From: Phanerochaete sordida
Lineage: Eukaryota; Basidiomycota; Agaricomycetes; Polyporales; Phanerochaetaceae
Assembly: GCA_019973155.2 (NCBI GenBank)
Contig: BPQB01000042.1
Coordinates: 124,001-188,000 of the forward strand
Direction: 5' to 3'
DNA: 64,000 bases
Within the stretch, counting starts at the first letter, position 1. Every line of letters begins with the position of its first letter. The translations under genes were made by a program, and so were the position numbers. The notes under the pieces are model-generated. The model did no database searches. It saw only the letters and a list, made by a program, of their open reading frames with translations, and was not told the origin of the DNA. Of the stretch, positions 11,251-22,190 are shown one piece after another.

Positions 11251-13323
11251 ATGCAAAGTGTCCTCAATGACATCTCTGTCCTGGTCCTCGGCTCAAGGAC
11301 GGAGACCTACGGATCTGCAGAAGCCGATGGTGCGCATGTGAGATATCGGATAAACGTTATCACTGGACTCAAACGGGGTTCACCAGCCCAGCATCGACGT
11401 GTCCTCGAGGAAGCTGCCAAGAGACAGGAAGTCTACGTCCCTCAGGCCAAAGCAGTTTCGCAAACTTCGACCGTTTTCGAGCTACTTCCATCGTACAAAT
11501 GCGAAGTCGTCGTGCCTAAGCAGATGCACTATGAGGGCCCAGGTGCGATACCCGACGAACTCGCTAATACACCCTGCAAAACTATGGGCATACCGGAAAT
11601 GCTGAGAACACTCAACAATATTCACGGTACCAACTTCACTCTCGATACAAGTGGGCTGAAATCCCAGTTGAAGGTATGCGTCGAGAGAGGTTGGGACTTC
11701 GGTCTGGCGTACAGCCAGCTACGCCCGCTGTGGCAGACGAAGAACTTTGAAGACCTCGACTTCAGCTTCGAGGATTACATCAGCGACTTCAATATGTACA
11801 GAGCAACAGCACAAGCGACACGGATGCTTGGGAGACAAGCCAAGAATATAGTCACAGATCCGTTCGGCGTTATGAACTACATACCGCCGCGTCGCATCTG
11901 GGACCTGTACAGCAATCGCGTGGTCAGCTACGCAGTCCTGAAGCTTTGGAAGGACAAGACACGGCTGGTCTGGCGCGTCTCCCATTCCTGGGCGCACGCG
12001 AGCCAGCGACGGACCATCATGACCCCCGTCAATCACAGCCGATGGCCGGTGCCCATCCCGGTCGATGTCGACCTCGAGCAGGTCCGCATCGAGCTCCTGA
12101 ACTGCGGCGCGCAGTACGCGTGGCTCGACATCCTCTGTCTGCGTCAGGTGGGCCGCAAGGAAGACGAGGCGAAGCGGCAGGAGGAGTGGAGGGTGGACGT
12201 ACCTTCAATCGGCTTCATCTACTCCCCACCCCATCGAAGCACGCGACCGATGGAGTACGGGCCCGTCGCCTGCTACTTCAACGGGCTCGGACGTCCCTTC
12301 ACCTTGCAGGACGACATGTTCTCCGACCCGCGCCACTGGCTGAACCGCGCGTGGACGCTACAGGAGCACCAGCCGGACATGATCCCGCTCGGGCTAACGT
12401 CCGCGTCGCCCGCGCGCTCCAAGGCGCGAGTCAGTGAGGTCGCGCGCAAGTTCTACGAACGTCTCGACATGCTGCCCTCTCATCCTCCCCCAAACATCTT
12501 CACCGTGCTTCGCAGCATGCAAACGCGCGCCTCGGAAAATCCAGTGGACAAGGTCTTCGGCCTGAGCTACTTCCTCGTCACGCCAAGATATCCGTACGGC
12601 GTTCCCGTGTACCTTGAGGAAGAGCACGTGGAGCACGCCTGGCTCCGGCTCCTCAGCGCGATGGAGAAGCGCTACCGGCTCGACCTCGTCTTCCTGTTCC
12701 CGAGCGCAGGGAATGGCAAGGTCGCGTGGGCGCCGTCGTGGCAGCAGGTCATGGACAGCGACCTCTCCTCGGCTGTGCAGGGCCCCGGGACGTCCGATAC
12801 CACGCACATCGAGCTCTTCCGCGAGCGGGCCGCAGATGAGTTGTCGGATCTCCCCAACGCCGTCGCCCAATCCCTGCCGAAGTTCTTGACGAGCTCCAAA
12901 AACAGCCCGATCACCTCGCTGGTCGAGTTCGCCTCCGAGCGTCACGTCCGGAAGACCATCGACAAGAAAGGAGAGCTTTTCGCGCGTGGCTACACCCTTC
13001 GACCATGCATTGTTCGAGGTCTAGCAGACGTGCAACCCGCGGAGACAGTGCGCGTGGGATACGTACGCGTCGGTGGCATCGACCTCCTCGTCAATGCGCT
13101 TCACCGCGAGCCGATTCCGAATGGCGAGTACGTGATCGTCGGGCGTGACGGCGCGGATTCTGTGGTATGGGTCATAGGAAAGCTTATGCTGAAGGACGAG
13201 CGGGCGTTCAGCGGAGAAACACTCTGGGTCAGGAAGGTCTCGGTGCTGCAGATGCCTGAGGGCAGCAGAAAGGTGCTCGTGGCGCGAGCTCTGGGCAGGA
13301 TCATGAGTCTCAGATTTGACTAG
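11251..13323 (+). CDS. HET-domain protein 1
   Basis: HET domains occur in fungal incompatibility proteins that trigger cell death after fusion of unlike individuals. Exons 11251-11329 and 11387-13323 give 671 aa. The 57-nt intron (GTGCGC...CACCAG) is a multiple of three without stops, so the region also reads as one ORF, but both paralogues have an intron at exactly this place with the same phase. HET signatures: WLDILCLRQ, then about 80 residues later WLNRAWTLQE. N-terminal block VVVPKQMHYEGPGAIPDEL and C-terminal MSLRFD are shared by all three copies. No transmembrane helix, NACHT or repeat domain is seen. It is followed in tandem by HET2. A MITE starts 16 bp after the stop, so the 3' UTR should lie within it. 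Confidence 0.82.
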   Translation: MQSVLNDISVLVLGSRTETYGSAEADGAHVRYRINVITGLKRGSPAQHRRVLEEAAKRQEVYVPQAKAVSQTSTVFELLPSYKCEVVVPKQMHYEGPGAIPDELANTPCKTMGIPEMLRTLNNIHGTNFTLDTSGLKSQLKVCVERGWDFGLAYSQLRPLWQTKNFEDLDFSFEDYISDFNMYRATAQATRMLGRQAKNIVTDPFGVMNYIPPRRIWDLYSNRVVSYAVLKLWKDKTRLVWRVSHSWAHASQRRTIMTPVNHSRWPVPIPVDVDLEQVRIELLNCGAQYAWLDILCLRQVGRKEDEAKRQEEWRVDVPSIGFIYSPPHRSTRPMEYGPVACYFNGLGRPFTLQDDMFSDPRHWLNRAWTLQEHQPDMIPLGLTSASPARSKARVSEVARKFYERLDMLPSHPPPNIFTVLRSMQTRASENPVDKVFGLSYFLVTPRYPYGVPVYLEEEHVEHAWLRLLSAMEKRYRLDLVFLFPSAGNGKVAWAPSWQQVMDSDLSSAVQGPGTSDTTHIELFRERAADELSDLPNAVAQSLPKFLTSSKNSPITSLVEFASERHVRKTIDKKGELFARGYTLRPCIVRGLADVQPAETVRVGYVRVGGIDLLVNALHREPIPNGEYVIVGRDGADSVVWVIGKLMLKDERAFSGETLWVRKVSVLQMPEGSRKVLVARALGRIMSLRFD

Positions 13324-13339
13324 CTTGTAGAGATACATA

Positions 13340-14054
13340 AGGTAGGCCCAGTTCACGCACGGTTGCATCACATGACGAGCGGCTGTCACACTTGCGCGCG
13401 TCTCGTGCTCGTCTGGCTGGGGAAAGTGGTACAAAATGCTATTCCTCGTCTCGCATCGCACTTAGCAAAACATTGAGACGAGAGAATATTCACAGCACTG
13501 GATTACCTTAGTTCTCTGGTTTCAGAATTTTGACGAAGGGCCAGTAGAAAGCGAAATTGAGCGGGAAGTGCTCGGGGCTGTTCCTGGCGAGATTTCGAGC
13601 ACTTCCCAATGTGGTATTAATTTACCACAGTTTCCGCGTGATAACTATCTCGCTGCAAGAAAGCCAGTGTTTTGCAGCTCTCCGCACATATGACCGCTCG
13701 TTCAAGGCTGAGACAGACGAATTACATGCTCGAGCCTTCTCGACAAGCTCCAGTGCTGCCTATGCGAGTATTTAAGGGTCAAACTCGGTCGAAGTTTCTG
13801 TTCTTGCCTTGAATGCCAGGCGGTCTGCAAGCGGTTGGGGAGGCTGCTAATGCTGGATTAAGACTTCATTGACGCTACTGAGCCCCTTTCATATTTACAA
13901 ACCCATAAATTGGCGTGTGTTCCGTCCAATGTCTCTTGCATGGTTTTCGGTCTGCGATAACTCTTTAGACGCCGCCACCCCGCGTTCGCTGCGCCAGCGC
14001 GTCACAAGATGTCACACATCATGTGATGTAACCGTGCGTGAACTGGGCTTACCT
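13340..14054. mobile_element. MITE 1, TA-flanked, 36-bp terminal inverted repeats
   Basis: The left end 13340-13375 (AGGTAGGCCCAGTTCACGCA...) and the right end 14019-14054 are inverted copies that differ at two positions out of 36. Both ends are flanked by TA, the target duplication of Tc1/mariner-type elements. The element is 715 bp with no transposase ORF, hence a non-autonomous MITE. It lies between HET1 and HET2. Confidence 0.75.
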
Positions 14055-15062
14055 TACTTTGAATCAGGACGCCTTGCGCTGTAATCATTCGCACCTGTGC
14101 GTCAGATTTCAAGAACGAGGAAGCCGTGTGTTGGCAGATCTACATGGTCGACGCAAATGTCAAAGTCAGGGAAATCTACTCCAGAGCTCACCGCGCAGAA
14201 GCAGCAGCACAGCAGAGCATACACCGCGCAGAGAAATTCTGCAGAATTTTCCGAATTTCTCAAGGGTGTGTTTTCGCGCATCTTGGCGAAGAGCAAGCTC
14301 CCGAGGCGCAGCGGAACGGGTCAGCGCCAGCTTACGTAATGTCCTGAAACGGAGGACCGTCACGTTGGGACCTCGTCTTCTCTCATCTCTGACAGTCTTT
14401 TCATCCTTGTTGCATGCATGTAGGACTTTTTTCTTGCTCATGACTTGCTTCAGGTGACCTTTCGGGTCATAAAATCTCGAAGCAGACCCCATCAACAGAC
14501 GCACCGGGATTCATGAACCTCATGCGTCTATCAAGTTCAAGGGGTTCGGCGAGACTCGAACGGTTCTGCTCTACGGCTTTGTGCGAGATCAAACGGTCGG
14601 AAAGGGTCCATGGGAAGAAATGCGGAACTTGGGACCGATGTCCCAGTGGAATAGCGCTCCCAAGCAACCAGGTAAAATATATCCTGCTGGTGCAGGTGGC
14701 CGTGTCGTGCACTGTCGTAGAAATGCTTATGGCGCGGCTGCCTTAGGAGTCAAGGACCTGTACTAAACCTACCTCGGCATCGATTTTTTGCTTCAGACAA
14801 TTTCTGCATCTTATGCTGGACAACTGCCGTCAAGAACGTGACAAGATGTCTGTTGTGAGTGCACAGAATTGGAAGACACGCGTCACAACATGTGGGATTT
14901 CTTTCCTACTACCGAGAGAGACCGGTATTTAGTCCTCAGCTTTCGCCACTGTGCAGGCCGCTCAAATCGTTTGTCTAGCCCAGCAGGTGAGCACATGCAA
15001 TCCCCGGACATCTTACAATGCGACGTTCAACGTCTTCGACGAGTAGCCATTCTTAACGCACG
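14055..15062. other. Spacer between MITE 1 and HET2
   Basis: About 1 kb without a supported gene. It includes a small palindrome around 14232-14252 (AAATTCTGCAGAATTT) and presumably the HET2 promoter near its right end. Confidence 0.35.
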
Positions 15063-17087
15063 ATGGATGACCGTATAGTCGCTGAGATGGAAGGTAAGCA
15101 TACCAGCTGCTGGCAGCCATTATAAACCGCTGATGACGTCTACGCAGCTCAGTTTCGACGTCTGCTTGCAGAGCCTGATGGAAGGCAAGATACAGGGCAT
15201 GCCCCGCGGAGCGAGCCCCACGCACCCCTCCCAGTCATCTTCGAACTCTTTCCACTCGCCAAGAAGGTCTCTGTGCCAAAACAGATACGCTTCAAGGGAC
15301 CGGGCGCGCTGCCGAACGAACTCGCCAAGATTAGCTGCCAGAGGCTCGGTAGGCAACGTCTGCTGAATGCGCTCAACGACATCCACGGCACTCGCTACAC
15401 TCTCGATCCAAAGGAGTCTCACCTGTCTTGGCAGCTAGCTATATGCATCAGCAAGGGCTGGGACCTTGGAACGGCATACAGCCACATGCGCCCGCGATGG
15501 CAAGCTAAGGACTTCGGCGGTCCACTCATCGAAGATCTCGACTTCGGGGATATCGACGTCTATAACATAGCAGCACGAGCAGCGCGCGCTATTGGGAGGC
15601 GAGACCAAAGCGTCTTCACAGATCCGTTCGGCGTCCTGTGCTACATCCCTCCCCGTCGAGTCTGGGACCTATACAGCAACCGCGTCATTGATTACGGCGT
15701 GGTCGAACTCTGGGAAGACACGAGCGGCCTGGTTTGGCGCATCTCCCATTCGTGGGTCGACGCCAGCGAGCTGCGTACCGTCATGACCCCCATCAACAAC
15801 TTCCAATGGCCTGTACCTATTCCCGCCGACGTCGACCTCGAGCAAGTCCGTATCGAGCTCTTAAACGCGGGGGCGCAGTATGCGTGGCTAGACGTCCTTT
15901 GCCTACGGCAATCTGGCCTCGAAGAGCACGAAGAGCTGCGCAAGAAGGAGTGGCGGGTCGATGTGCCCTCGATTGGCTTCGTCTACTCTCCGCCCCACAG
16001 GAGCCGACGGCCGGTAGAGTACGGGCCTGTCGCATGTTACTTCAACGGCCTCGGCCGCCCGTTCGTCCTGGAAGAAGGCACACTCTCTAGCCAGCGCCAC
16101 TGGCTGAATCGCGCGTGGACGCTCCAGGAGCACAAGCACGACATGATCACGCTCGGGCTCACACCCGCATCGCCCACGCGCGCACATGCACGCCACAGCG
16201 CGGTCGTGCGCCAGTTCTACGAACGCCTCGACATGCTCCCGTCGCACCCACCCCCGAACATCTTCGCCGTCCTCCGCAGCATGCAGCCGCGCGCCGCGGC
16301 GAAGCCGACGGACAAGGTCTTCGGCCTCGCGTACTTCCTCGTCACGCCGCGCTACCCGCACGGCGTGCCCGCGTACCTCGAGAACGAGGACCCCGAGGCC
16401 GCGTGGCTGCGCCTCCTCGGCGCGATGGAGCAGCGCTACCGGCTCGACCTCGTCTTCCTCTTCCCGCGCGCGGGCGACGGCAAGGTCGCGTGGGCGCCGT
16501 CGTGGAAGCAAGTGATGTACTGCGACCTTAGTGCGCTCGCAGCTGCCCCAGCAACGGACTACAGGCACACGCACTTCCTCCACGAGCGCGTCTCGAACTT
16601 CATGGAGCGGCTGCCCGACTTCGTCGCCGACTTCATTCCCGACCTCATCAAGGACCCCGAGGAAGGCCTGCTCTCCCAGCCCGTGCTCCAGCTCGTCTCT
16701 GAGCGCCATGTGAAGAAGATATTGGACGCGACCGGGCAGCTATTCACCCGCGGCTACGCCGTGACGTCCTGCATCGTACGAGGGCTCGGGGGCCTGCCAG
16801 CCGTGGGTGCCCCGCGGAGAGGCTACGTGCAGATTGCGGGAAATACGGTCGAGGTGCGCGTTGCCCATCGCGAGCTGATACCCGACGGCGAGTACGCTTT
16901 GGTCGGGCGCGATGGCGTGACCTCGGAAGTGTGGGTCGTCGCCAAGCTGGTGCAGCAGGATAGGCGACGGTTCAGCGGATCTACGCTGTGGATAAGGAAG
17001 GTGTCTGTACTGCTGATGACCACAGATAGCAGGTTGAAGCTCGGAAGTCTCGATCCTGGGGAGCTAATGAGCCTGAGGTTCACCTAG
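15063..17087 (+). CDS. HET-domain protein 2
   Basis: Exons 15063-15093 and 15148-17087, 54-nt intron (GTAAGC...TACGCAG), 656 aa. The short first exon encodes MDDRIVAEME and splices in phase 1 to AQFRRLLAEP, matching AQHRRVLEEA of HET1 and AEHRQLLEEA of HET3. HET signatures: WLDVLCLRQ and WLNRAWTLQE; shared blocks VPSIGFVYSPPHRS, YFNGLGRPF and AWAPSW. A start at 15273 would miss about 50 conserved residues. Same strand as HET1, so the pair arose by tandem duplication. A relic of a 7-TM gene and the second 4-TM gene follow on the opposite strand. A soluble protein acting in nonself recognition or cell death is inferred from the family only. Confidence 0.83.
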
Positions 17088-17199
17088 TACCCGGCTGCTT
17101 TATGGGCTAGATTTGCACAATGGAAGATTGTGCAGGTATGTAAGACGACGGTATGACTTATGTTCTCCAAGACAATGTCGAGCTATGTCAAGGGTTCTC

Positions 17200-17365
17200 A
17201 CTTGTATAATATCGGATCGTATGCCGATTCTATCATTCGGACACAGATACCTGAGTACTCCTGCCGAGTCCTGCTGTGTATCATCTTCAAGTGGCTCTGC
17301 AATATTCCCTAGCATGGTCCCGGGGATTATGAAGCCCGTCGTGAAGGTCTGCGACAGGTCCCTCT
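17200..17365 (-). pseudogene. Relic of a DUF6533-like 7-TM gene (C-terminal tail only)
   Basis: The minus strand encodes DLSQ, then GTMLGNIAEPLEDDTQQDS, which closely matches the last exon of the 7-TM gene at 24897-26537 (DLSQ... TTMLGNIAEPLEDGTAQDS). None of the membrane-spanning exons can be found upstream (17366-17770) in any frame, so only the tail remains. It faces HET2 tail to tail, as the intact gene faces HET3. The remaining intergenic bases up to 17771 hold nothing else I can support. Confidence 0.6.
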
Positions 17366-17771
17366 GCAGTTGGGTCGAAGCTTGAAGGTCTACGTAAGAG
17401 CCGTGTACCGTGGGCTTTGGCGGACGCTTTTCGACGTCTTCACACCAACCTCCGGATCCGGGCCGCGTTGTCCGAGATAAATGCGCTCTACGGTCCTTGT
17501 ACTCCCAACTGTAAGCACGCTGCTCATACAATAGTGCCCTAGTACAGTCAAAGTCTCTCCACAATACAGTCGCGATCTCGACAACGAATATCGGGAGGGA
17601 ACAATTTCCTGTACATGTACGACGCCACAAGACGACTGGAGGAATAAAGCTATCGAAATCTACAAACAGAGATCCCAAGGCCAGGAAACAGACAATACAT
17701 ACGGAGGGATATTAGTGGAAGAAACGATGGACTAGAAACCAGGCGTACATAGTGAGCTGACAGAAGGGAGT

Positions 17772-18902
17772 TTACAAGATGACGCCTTTCCCCTCCTCAC
17801 CCTTTGAGTCTTCGACGTCTACAAGCCGTAGTGCCCTCGCCAGGTCACGGTGCCTCTCCTTCAGCATCATCTTCCTCAGCTCGTCATGGTTGTTGATGAG
17901 CCCCAGCCTGACCGCCCACTCCACATGCTTATCCCAATCTAACGGCGAACCGGGATCCTGCTGCAGCGTCTCCCGTAGTCGGTCGGTGATGACCTCTTCC
18001 GCCATGTGCAACCGCCGGTCGTACTTCTTGACGTCTGTCTTGCCGACGACGCAGCCGTACATGCGGAGCTTCGTCGTGAGCGAATTACAGACGCCGAGGA
18101 GCGTCGCGGAGAGCGCGAGGAGGCCGGCGGTGAGCACGCTGCCGAGCGGGCTCGCGCGCCATGCGAACGCAATCGAGCCGTACACGAGCAGCGACGCCGC
18201 GCTCGCGAGGAAGCTGTCGAGGGGCTCCATGTCCTGGAGCCACTGCCCCGCAGTGACGCTCTTGATGTCGTCGACGGGCCCGCGCATGCGGATCCACTTG
18301 TCCTGGCTGACGAGGATGAGCAGGTCGCCCTGCACGCCCGGCTCCGGCATGCCCTTCCACCCCGGCGCCGCGCGCCGCTTGAGCACTGCGACGTTGAGCG
18401 CGCGCGCCGCCATGAGCGTGCCCACGAACGCGAGCGCCGCGTGGTCGCCGAGACGCACGAGTGCGGCGGTCACGAACACTGTCGAGGCGATGCCCGCGAG
18501 GTAGGAGAACGACGCGAGGGGGTCGATGTGGAGGAGGTCTGAGCTCTGCTCGACGTGCAGGGTGGTGAGGTGCCCCGTCTTGCCGATGCGCTGCAGGAAC
18601 GCAGCGGTCGCCTGGTTCTCGACGCGGAACACGTAGCCGGTGGTCATGGCGGCGGTGGCGGGGTATTCGCCGTTATTTGCCTTGGGGGCATCCTGCTGCG
18701 AGAGGATGCCGGGCGCAAGGAAGAAGACATCGAGCCAGGAGGCACCACCCGTGAGTGCCGTGCGTTTGAGGATGGCTTCTGATGGCGCGAGGGCGACGAG
18801 GTTCGCGGCTTGCGCACAGACGAGATGGGTGAGATCAGGGAGGTCGGGGGCGTCCATGGGGGCGCTGAGGCCTGTGGGTATCGTATACGGGGTGACTGGC
18901 AT
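17772..18902 (-). CDS. Four-TM protein, HET-associated family, copy 2
   Basis: Single exon, 376 aa from the ATG at 18902 (MPVTPYTIPTG); a longer ORF reaches 18974 but the paralogue does not support it. Clear paralogue of 9468-10562: both share the soluble N-terminal block with TSGYVF/TTGYVF, VENQATAAFLQR and GKTG(Y/H)LT, two helices, the loop LLILVSQDKWIRMRGPVDD plus GQWLQDM, two further helices (LLVYGSIAFAW and VLTAGLLALSATLLGV), and a C-terminus ending GVIL. The tail is longer and acidic (VEDSKGEEGKG). It is convergent with HET2 beyond the 7-TM relic. No known domain, catalytic motif or signal peptide. Membrane partner or regulator of the HET proteins is an inference from repeated proximity. 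Confidence 0.75.
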   Translation of the reverse strand: MPVTPYTIPTGLSAPMDAPDLPDLTHLVCAQAANLVALAPSEAILKRTALTGGASWLDVFFLAPGILSQQDAPKANNGEYPATAAMTTGYVFRVENQATAAFLQRIGKTGHLTTLHVEQSSDLLHIDPLASFSYLAGIASTVFVTAALVRLGDHAALAFVGTLMAARALNVAVLKRRAAPGWKGMPEPGVQGDLLILVSQDKWIRMRGPVDDIKSVTAGQWLQDMEPLDSFLASAASLLVYGSIAFAWRASPLGSVLTAGLLALSATLLGVCNSLTTKLRMYGCVVGKTDVKKYDRRLHMAEEVITDRLRETLQQDPGSPLDWDKHVEWAVRLGLINNHDELRKMMLKERHRDLARALRLVDVEDSKGEEGKGVIL

Positions 18903-19688
18903 GTTCGTTAGCTTCGCAGGGTGCGGGATGCAAGCCCACGTACGAGGGGTATAAGTAGAACAGGCTATCAACACAGATCAAGCTATGTGCGCCTTCACTA
19001 CACGTGGGACTGCAACAAAGTTCAAGGATTCAAAAGCCTCCCCGCCTCGTCCAGCTGAGTGCAGGCCTCTGTTCTTGCGGTGGCCAGTCCTTTTGCTTTG
19101 CCTCTGGAGTCTGAGTGGGTAAACCGGGTGAACAGGGGCCTCCCCCCGTCGCCACTTGCGCACGATTCGCCGAGTCCATGATAGCGCCCGCGTAAGGTTG
19201 CGACTCCGCGCATAGCCGCCTCGAGGGAAAGGCAAGGCTCGAGGGAAATGCGTTGCAGCGGCATGCACTCTGTTGCCTCCGCGAAAGAAAGATTTTGTTT
19301 CACGCTGTGTGCCAAGCAAAATGTACGTCATGGATTCGCTGTGTTGGACAGAGGAAGGACGTGTTTTTAGATCAACCATAGATATCTAGCTTTCTCTCAG
19401 GCGCCGTCGACGTGAACGAATTGACGAGGACAGCTGACGAGTACAGCCTGGGCTCGTTCATCGCATGTATGACGACCGTGGAAATTGCGGTGAACACCAG
19501 ATATCTTGCTATATTTCTCCAGCTACAAGCAACGTGAACTGCATGCATTAGGATAAACGCAGGGCCAAGATGGGTATACAAAACAATTACGTCGCCAAAC
19601 AGCATGTCTAGGGGCATTAGGATGTGTCGTAGCATTGTCCATGAATGTGAAGCACCCTCGCAACCCGAAATAACGCACAGCACCCCGG
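18903..19688. other. Intergenic, promoter of 4-TM copy 2 and 3' region of the SNG1-like gene
   Basis: 786 bp with no supported gene. Both neighbouring genes are on the minus strand. Confidence 0.35.
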
Positions 19689-21645
19689 CTAGCCCTGCGT
19701 CGTGGTGATCGACGCCTCCGAGTCGCCGAGGTGCGCATCCTCGCGCGTGTGCTGCGACGCGCGCCACTCCGCGACTTGCTTCCGCCGCACGTACGCCTGA
19801 GCGAGCGGGATCGAGACGAGCGACACCACGATCCACGCGATGAGCACACCGAAGTTGAGGCCGACCTGGTCGCGCGTGCGGAACAGGATCGTCCGCACCG
19901 CGCGCGACACGTTGTAGAACGGCATCGCGTATCCGTAGCGGAAGATTGTTGGCAGGATCTCAATCGGGAAGAACACCACCGACACGTTTGCTGCGACAGC
20001 TGTCAGCCGCGGCGCGTCCGAGTCGGGCAAGAATACGTACTGATGATCCAGGGGACGAGGAAGAACGGGATGAAGCGTAGCGTCAGGATCGTAATCATGG
20101 CCTCGATGGCGAGACCCCTGCGGAAATGTTAGCGCAAGCTCTGGGTTGTGTACAGCGTGCAAACGTACAGAGACAACACTGCGAAGAATGTTAGCGGTGG
20201 AAGATACAGCAAGGCCGGGGCCACTCACTTGCACACCACGACAGCATCCAGAAGATGACGAAGCCGGCATGGCCGAATCGGCGGTCGAAAGGCACGTGGA
20301 AGTAGATGCTGAGCAGTGCGTACGCCACTGTGGAGGAAATAAGCGACTGCAGCAGTCAAACAGACCCACGCGAGACTCACGAGAAAGCCACTGTGAACGT
20401 CCGAGTAAGCGTACGCGCATATATGCGGCGGCGAGGCAGACTTACAAAGTAGATGATCACAGGGACAACAATGCGGAGCATGATGAGGCGGGTGAGCTTC
20501 AGCCGCCTCTCGAGGCCCGAGATGAGCACACGGGCGTTGAAGTTGCCGAGCTGTGCGGGCTAGTCAGGCAAAGCTCGAGTGCACGCCCAGGGCGTACTCA
20601 CCGCAGCGATGAAGGACAGGATGAGCATGTAAATGAGACCAACGAAATCAATTGCCGTGCCCCTGCGAGACATCAGCCCCTGGACGTAGACATAGCAGGT
20701 GTACAACGTACACTTGGATGTCGAACGGCCGCAGGTTCACGATCGTGTAGTTCACGGGTGCGAACACGAGATTTGGTGCCGTTGTGAGGAGGTCGCCAAT
20801 GCCTGAGCCCACGCGCTGTGCTTGCACCTGTGGGTACGCGACGACAGCTTGCTCCAGCGGCGTTTGGATCTAAGCACCAGGTTAGAGGAGCGTTCCTCGG
20901 ACGGCCTTGATGTATATTTACCTGGGGTTGGACAAAGAATACACTGGTGCGGTTAGCCCTCTGTAACGGCGTGAAAGTTGCGGCGGCGCTCACTAGGAGT
21001 TCTCGTTGCGCGCCTCGACGGCGTACGCGCTTGCCACTTGGTTGTCGTATCCGCTGCCATTTCGCGCAGACAGCGCAGCATTGAGGCGGTCAGAGGCACC
21101 TGAATGGACTGTCGAGACCCTTTAGACAAGTCAACACAGCAGCGAGTGACAAGGAACGCACTGGTCACGGCCGCCCACGCTCGCTCGTTCACAATCGCGT
21201 CCGCGACATCCGCCTCTCCGTTCGGGAACATGCTCGCCGGGACCGTATACCAGTCGATCTGTTCTTTTGAACCCGTGTTGTTCATGAACGCCTGCGTGAT
21301 CGTCGCGCCAATCGGGCCGCCGTCAAAGTCCTGGGTGTAACATGTCAGAGGAGCGGGTTCGGGGTTAAGGGCGCGCAAGCTACGCACGACGATCCAGCCG
21401 TTCATTTTGTGGATTCCGGTCAGGAAGCGCCAGTTCGCGCCCCAGTAGATGCTCAGGATGCCCCATATCGTGAGTGTGATGAGGACCGTGATCATGAAGA
21501 GGATTTTGAAGTAAATGCGGAGCGAGGCTTTCGACTTCGGGTCATCCTCGAAAATGTGATGGGAGAAGGGCTCGTCGCGGGGTGCAGGCTTTTCATCGTA
21601 GACGGTGCGTTCGTCAACCTGAGTCTGTGAAGGCGCCTGCTGCAT
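19689..21645 (-). CDS. SNG1-type (DUF3533) multi-pass membrane protein
   Basis: Yeast Sng1 gives resistance to nitrosoguanidine and affects plasma-membrane lipid asymmetry; this family has one N-terminal helix, a large loop and a C-terminal membrane block. Twelve exons (minus): 21388-21645, 21162-21330, 20994-21099, 20922-20943, 20712-20869, 20602-20662, 20446-20550, 20381-20390, 20229-20327, 20168-20177, 20041-20117, 19689-19990; 458 aa. First helix ILFMITVLITLTIWGILSIY, followed by the family signature YWGANW; loop includes LNAALSARNGSGYDNQ and VEARNEN; C-terminal helices include FVGLIYMLILSF, LIMLRIVVPVIIYF, AYALLSIYF and ILTLRFIPFFLVPW. Two exons are only 10 nt and one 22 nt; all are needed to keep family-consistent sequence. 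The first intron (57 nt) lacks a stop in frame. Confidence 0.85.
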
Positions 21646-21700
21646 GGTGGGCGGGATGGGGAGTGGGGAGTGTCGACGTCTCCTCTCGGGGTGGAGACGG

Positions 21701-21708
21701 TTTATATA
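21701..21708 (-). promoter_or_regulatory. TATA box of the SNG1-like gene
   Basis: On the minus strand TATATAAA lies 56 bp before the ATG at 21645. Confidence 0.5.
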
Positions 21709-22190
21709 CCAGGTGGTCCATGGCGTGCGTATACTTCCGGCAAGGCACGATCTCAGAACCTTCTCCTAGCGAGTCGAGGGCTGTTGGCCCGCAGAGATCT
21801 CCGTCGACGATGACGGTCCGATGCGGGCGGTCGCCTGGCGGGTCGAGGCAGACGTCGTGGATGCTGATAAAAGCGCATATAGTCAGCGCGTCCTGATTGG
21901 CGGACCCAGCCGGGCGCCCCGGGCGCCTTGCCTTTTTGGGGGCGACTCCGCCTCGAGATGGCCAATGTCGTTTTTTCGCCGGCGCACATAGCACTTGTCG
22001 CAGGCGCAGTCAGAGTTTTGCGGGTTGCAGGGCGGAGTGACCCTGCCGGCCCCGCCCGCCCGTGCGACGCGCAAGTACCCCTCCTCAATCATCGCTTTGG
22101 ATGACGAACCTCTCCGCCACACGACTTTGGTGAGTGTGACGCTGCTTGGAGGTTACACCAGCGTGTGCGGAAAAAAAAGAATCGGGCGGC

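Noticed and set aside
14520..14600. Possible tRNA on the minus strand (TTCGAGT box)
   Set aside because: The flanking bases cannot form a T-stem, and no D-arm or acceptor stem is present.
15903..16709. 268-codon ORF antisense to HET2
   Set aside because: Shadow of HET2; similar antisense ORFs occur opposite HET1 and HET3.
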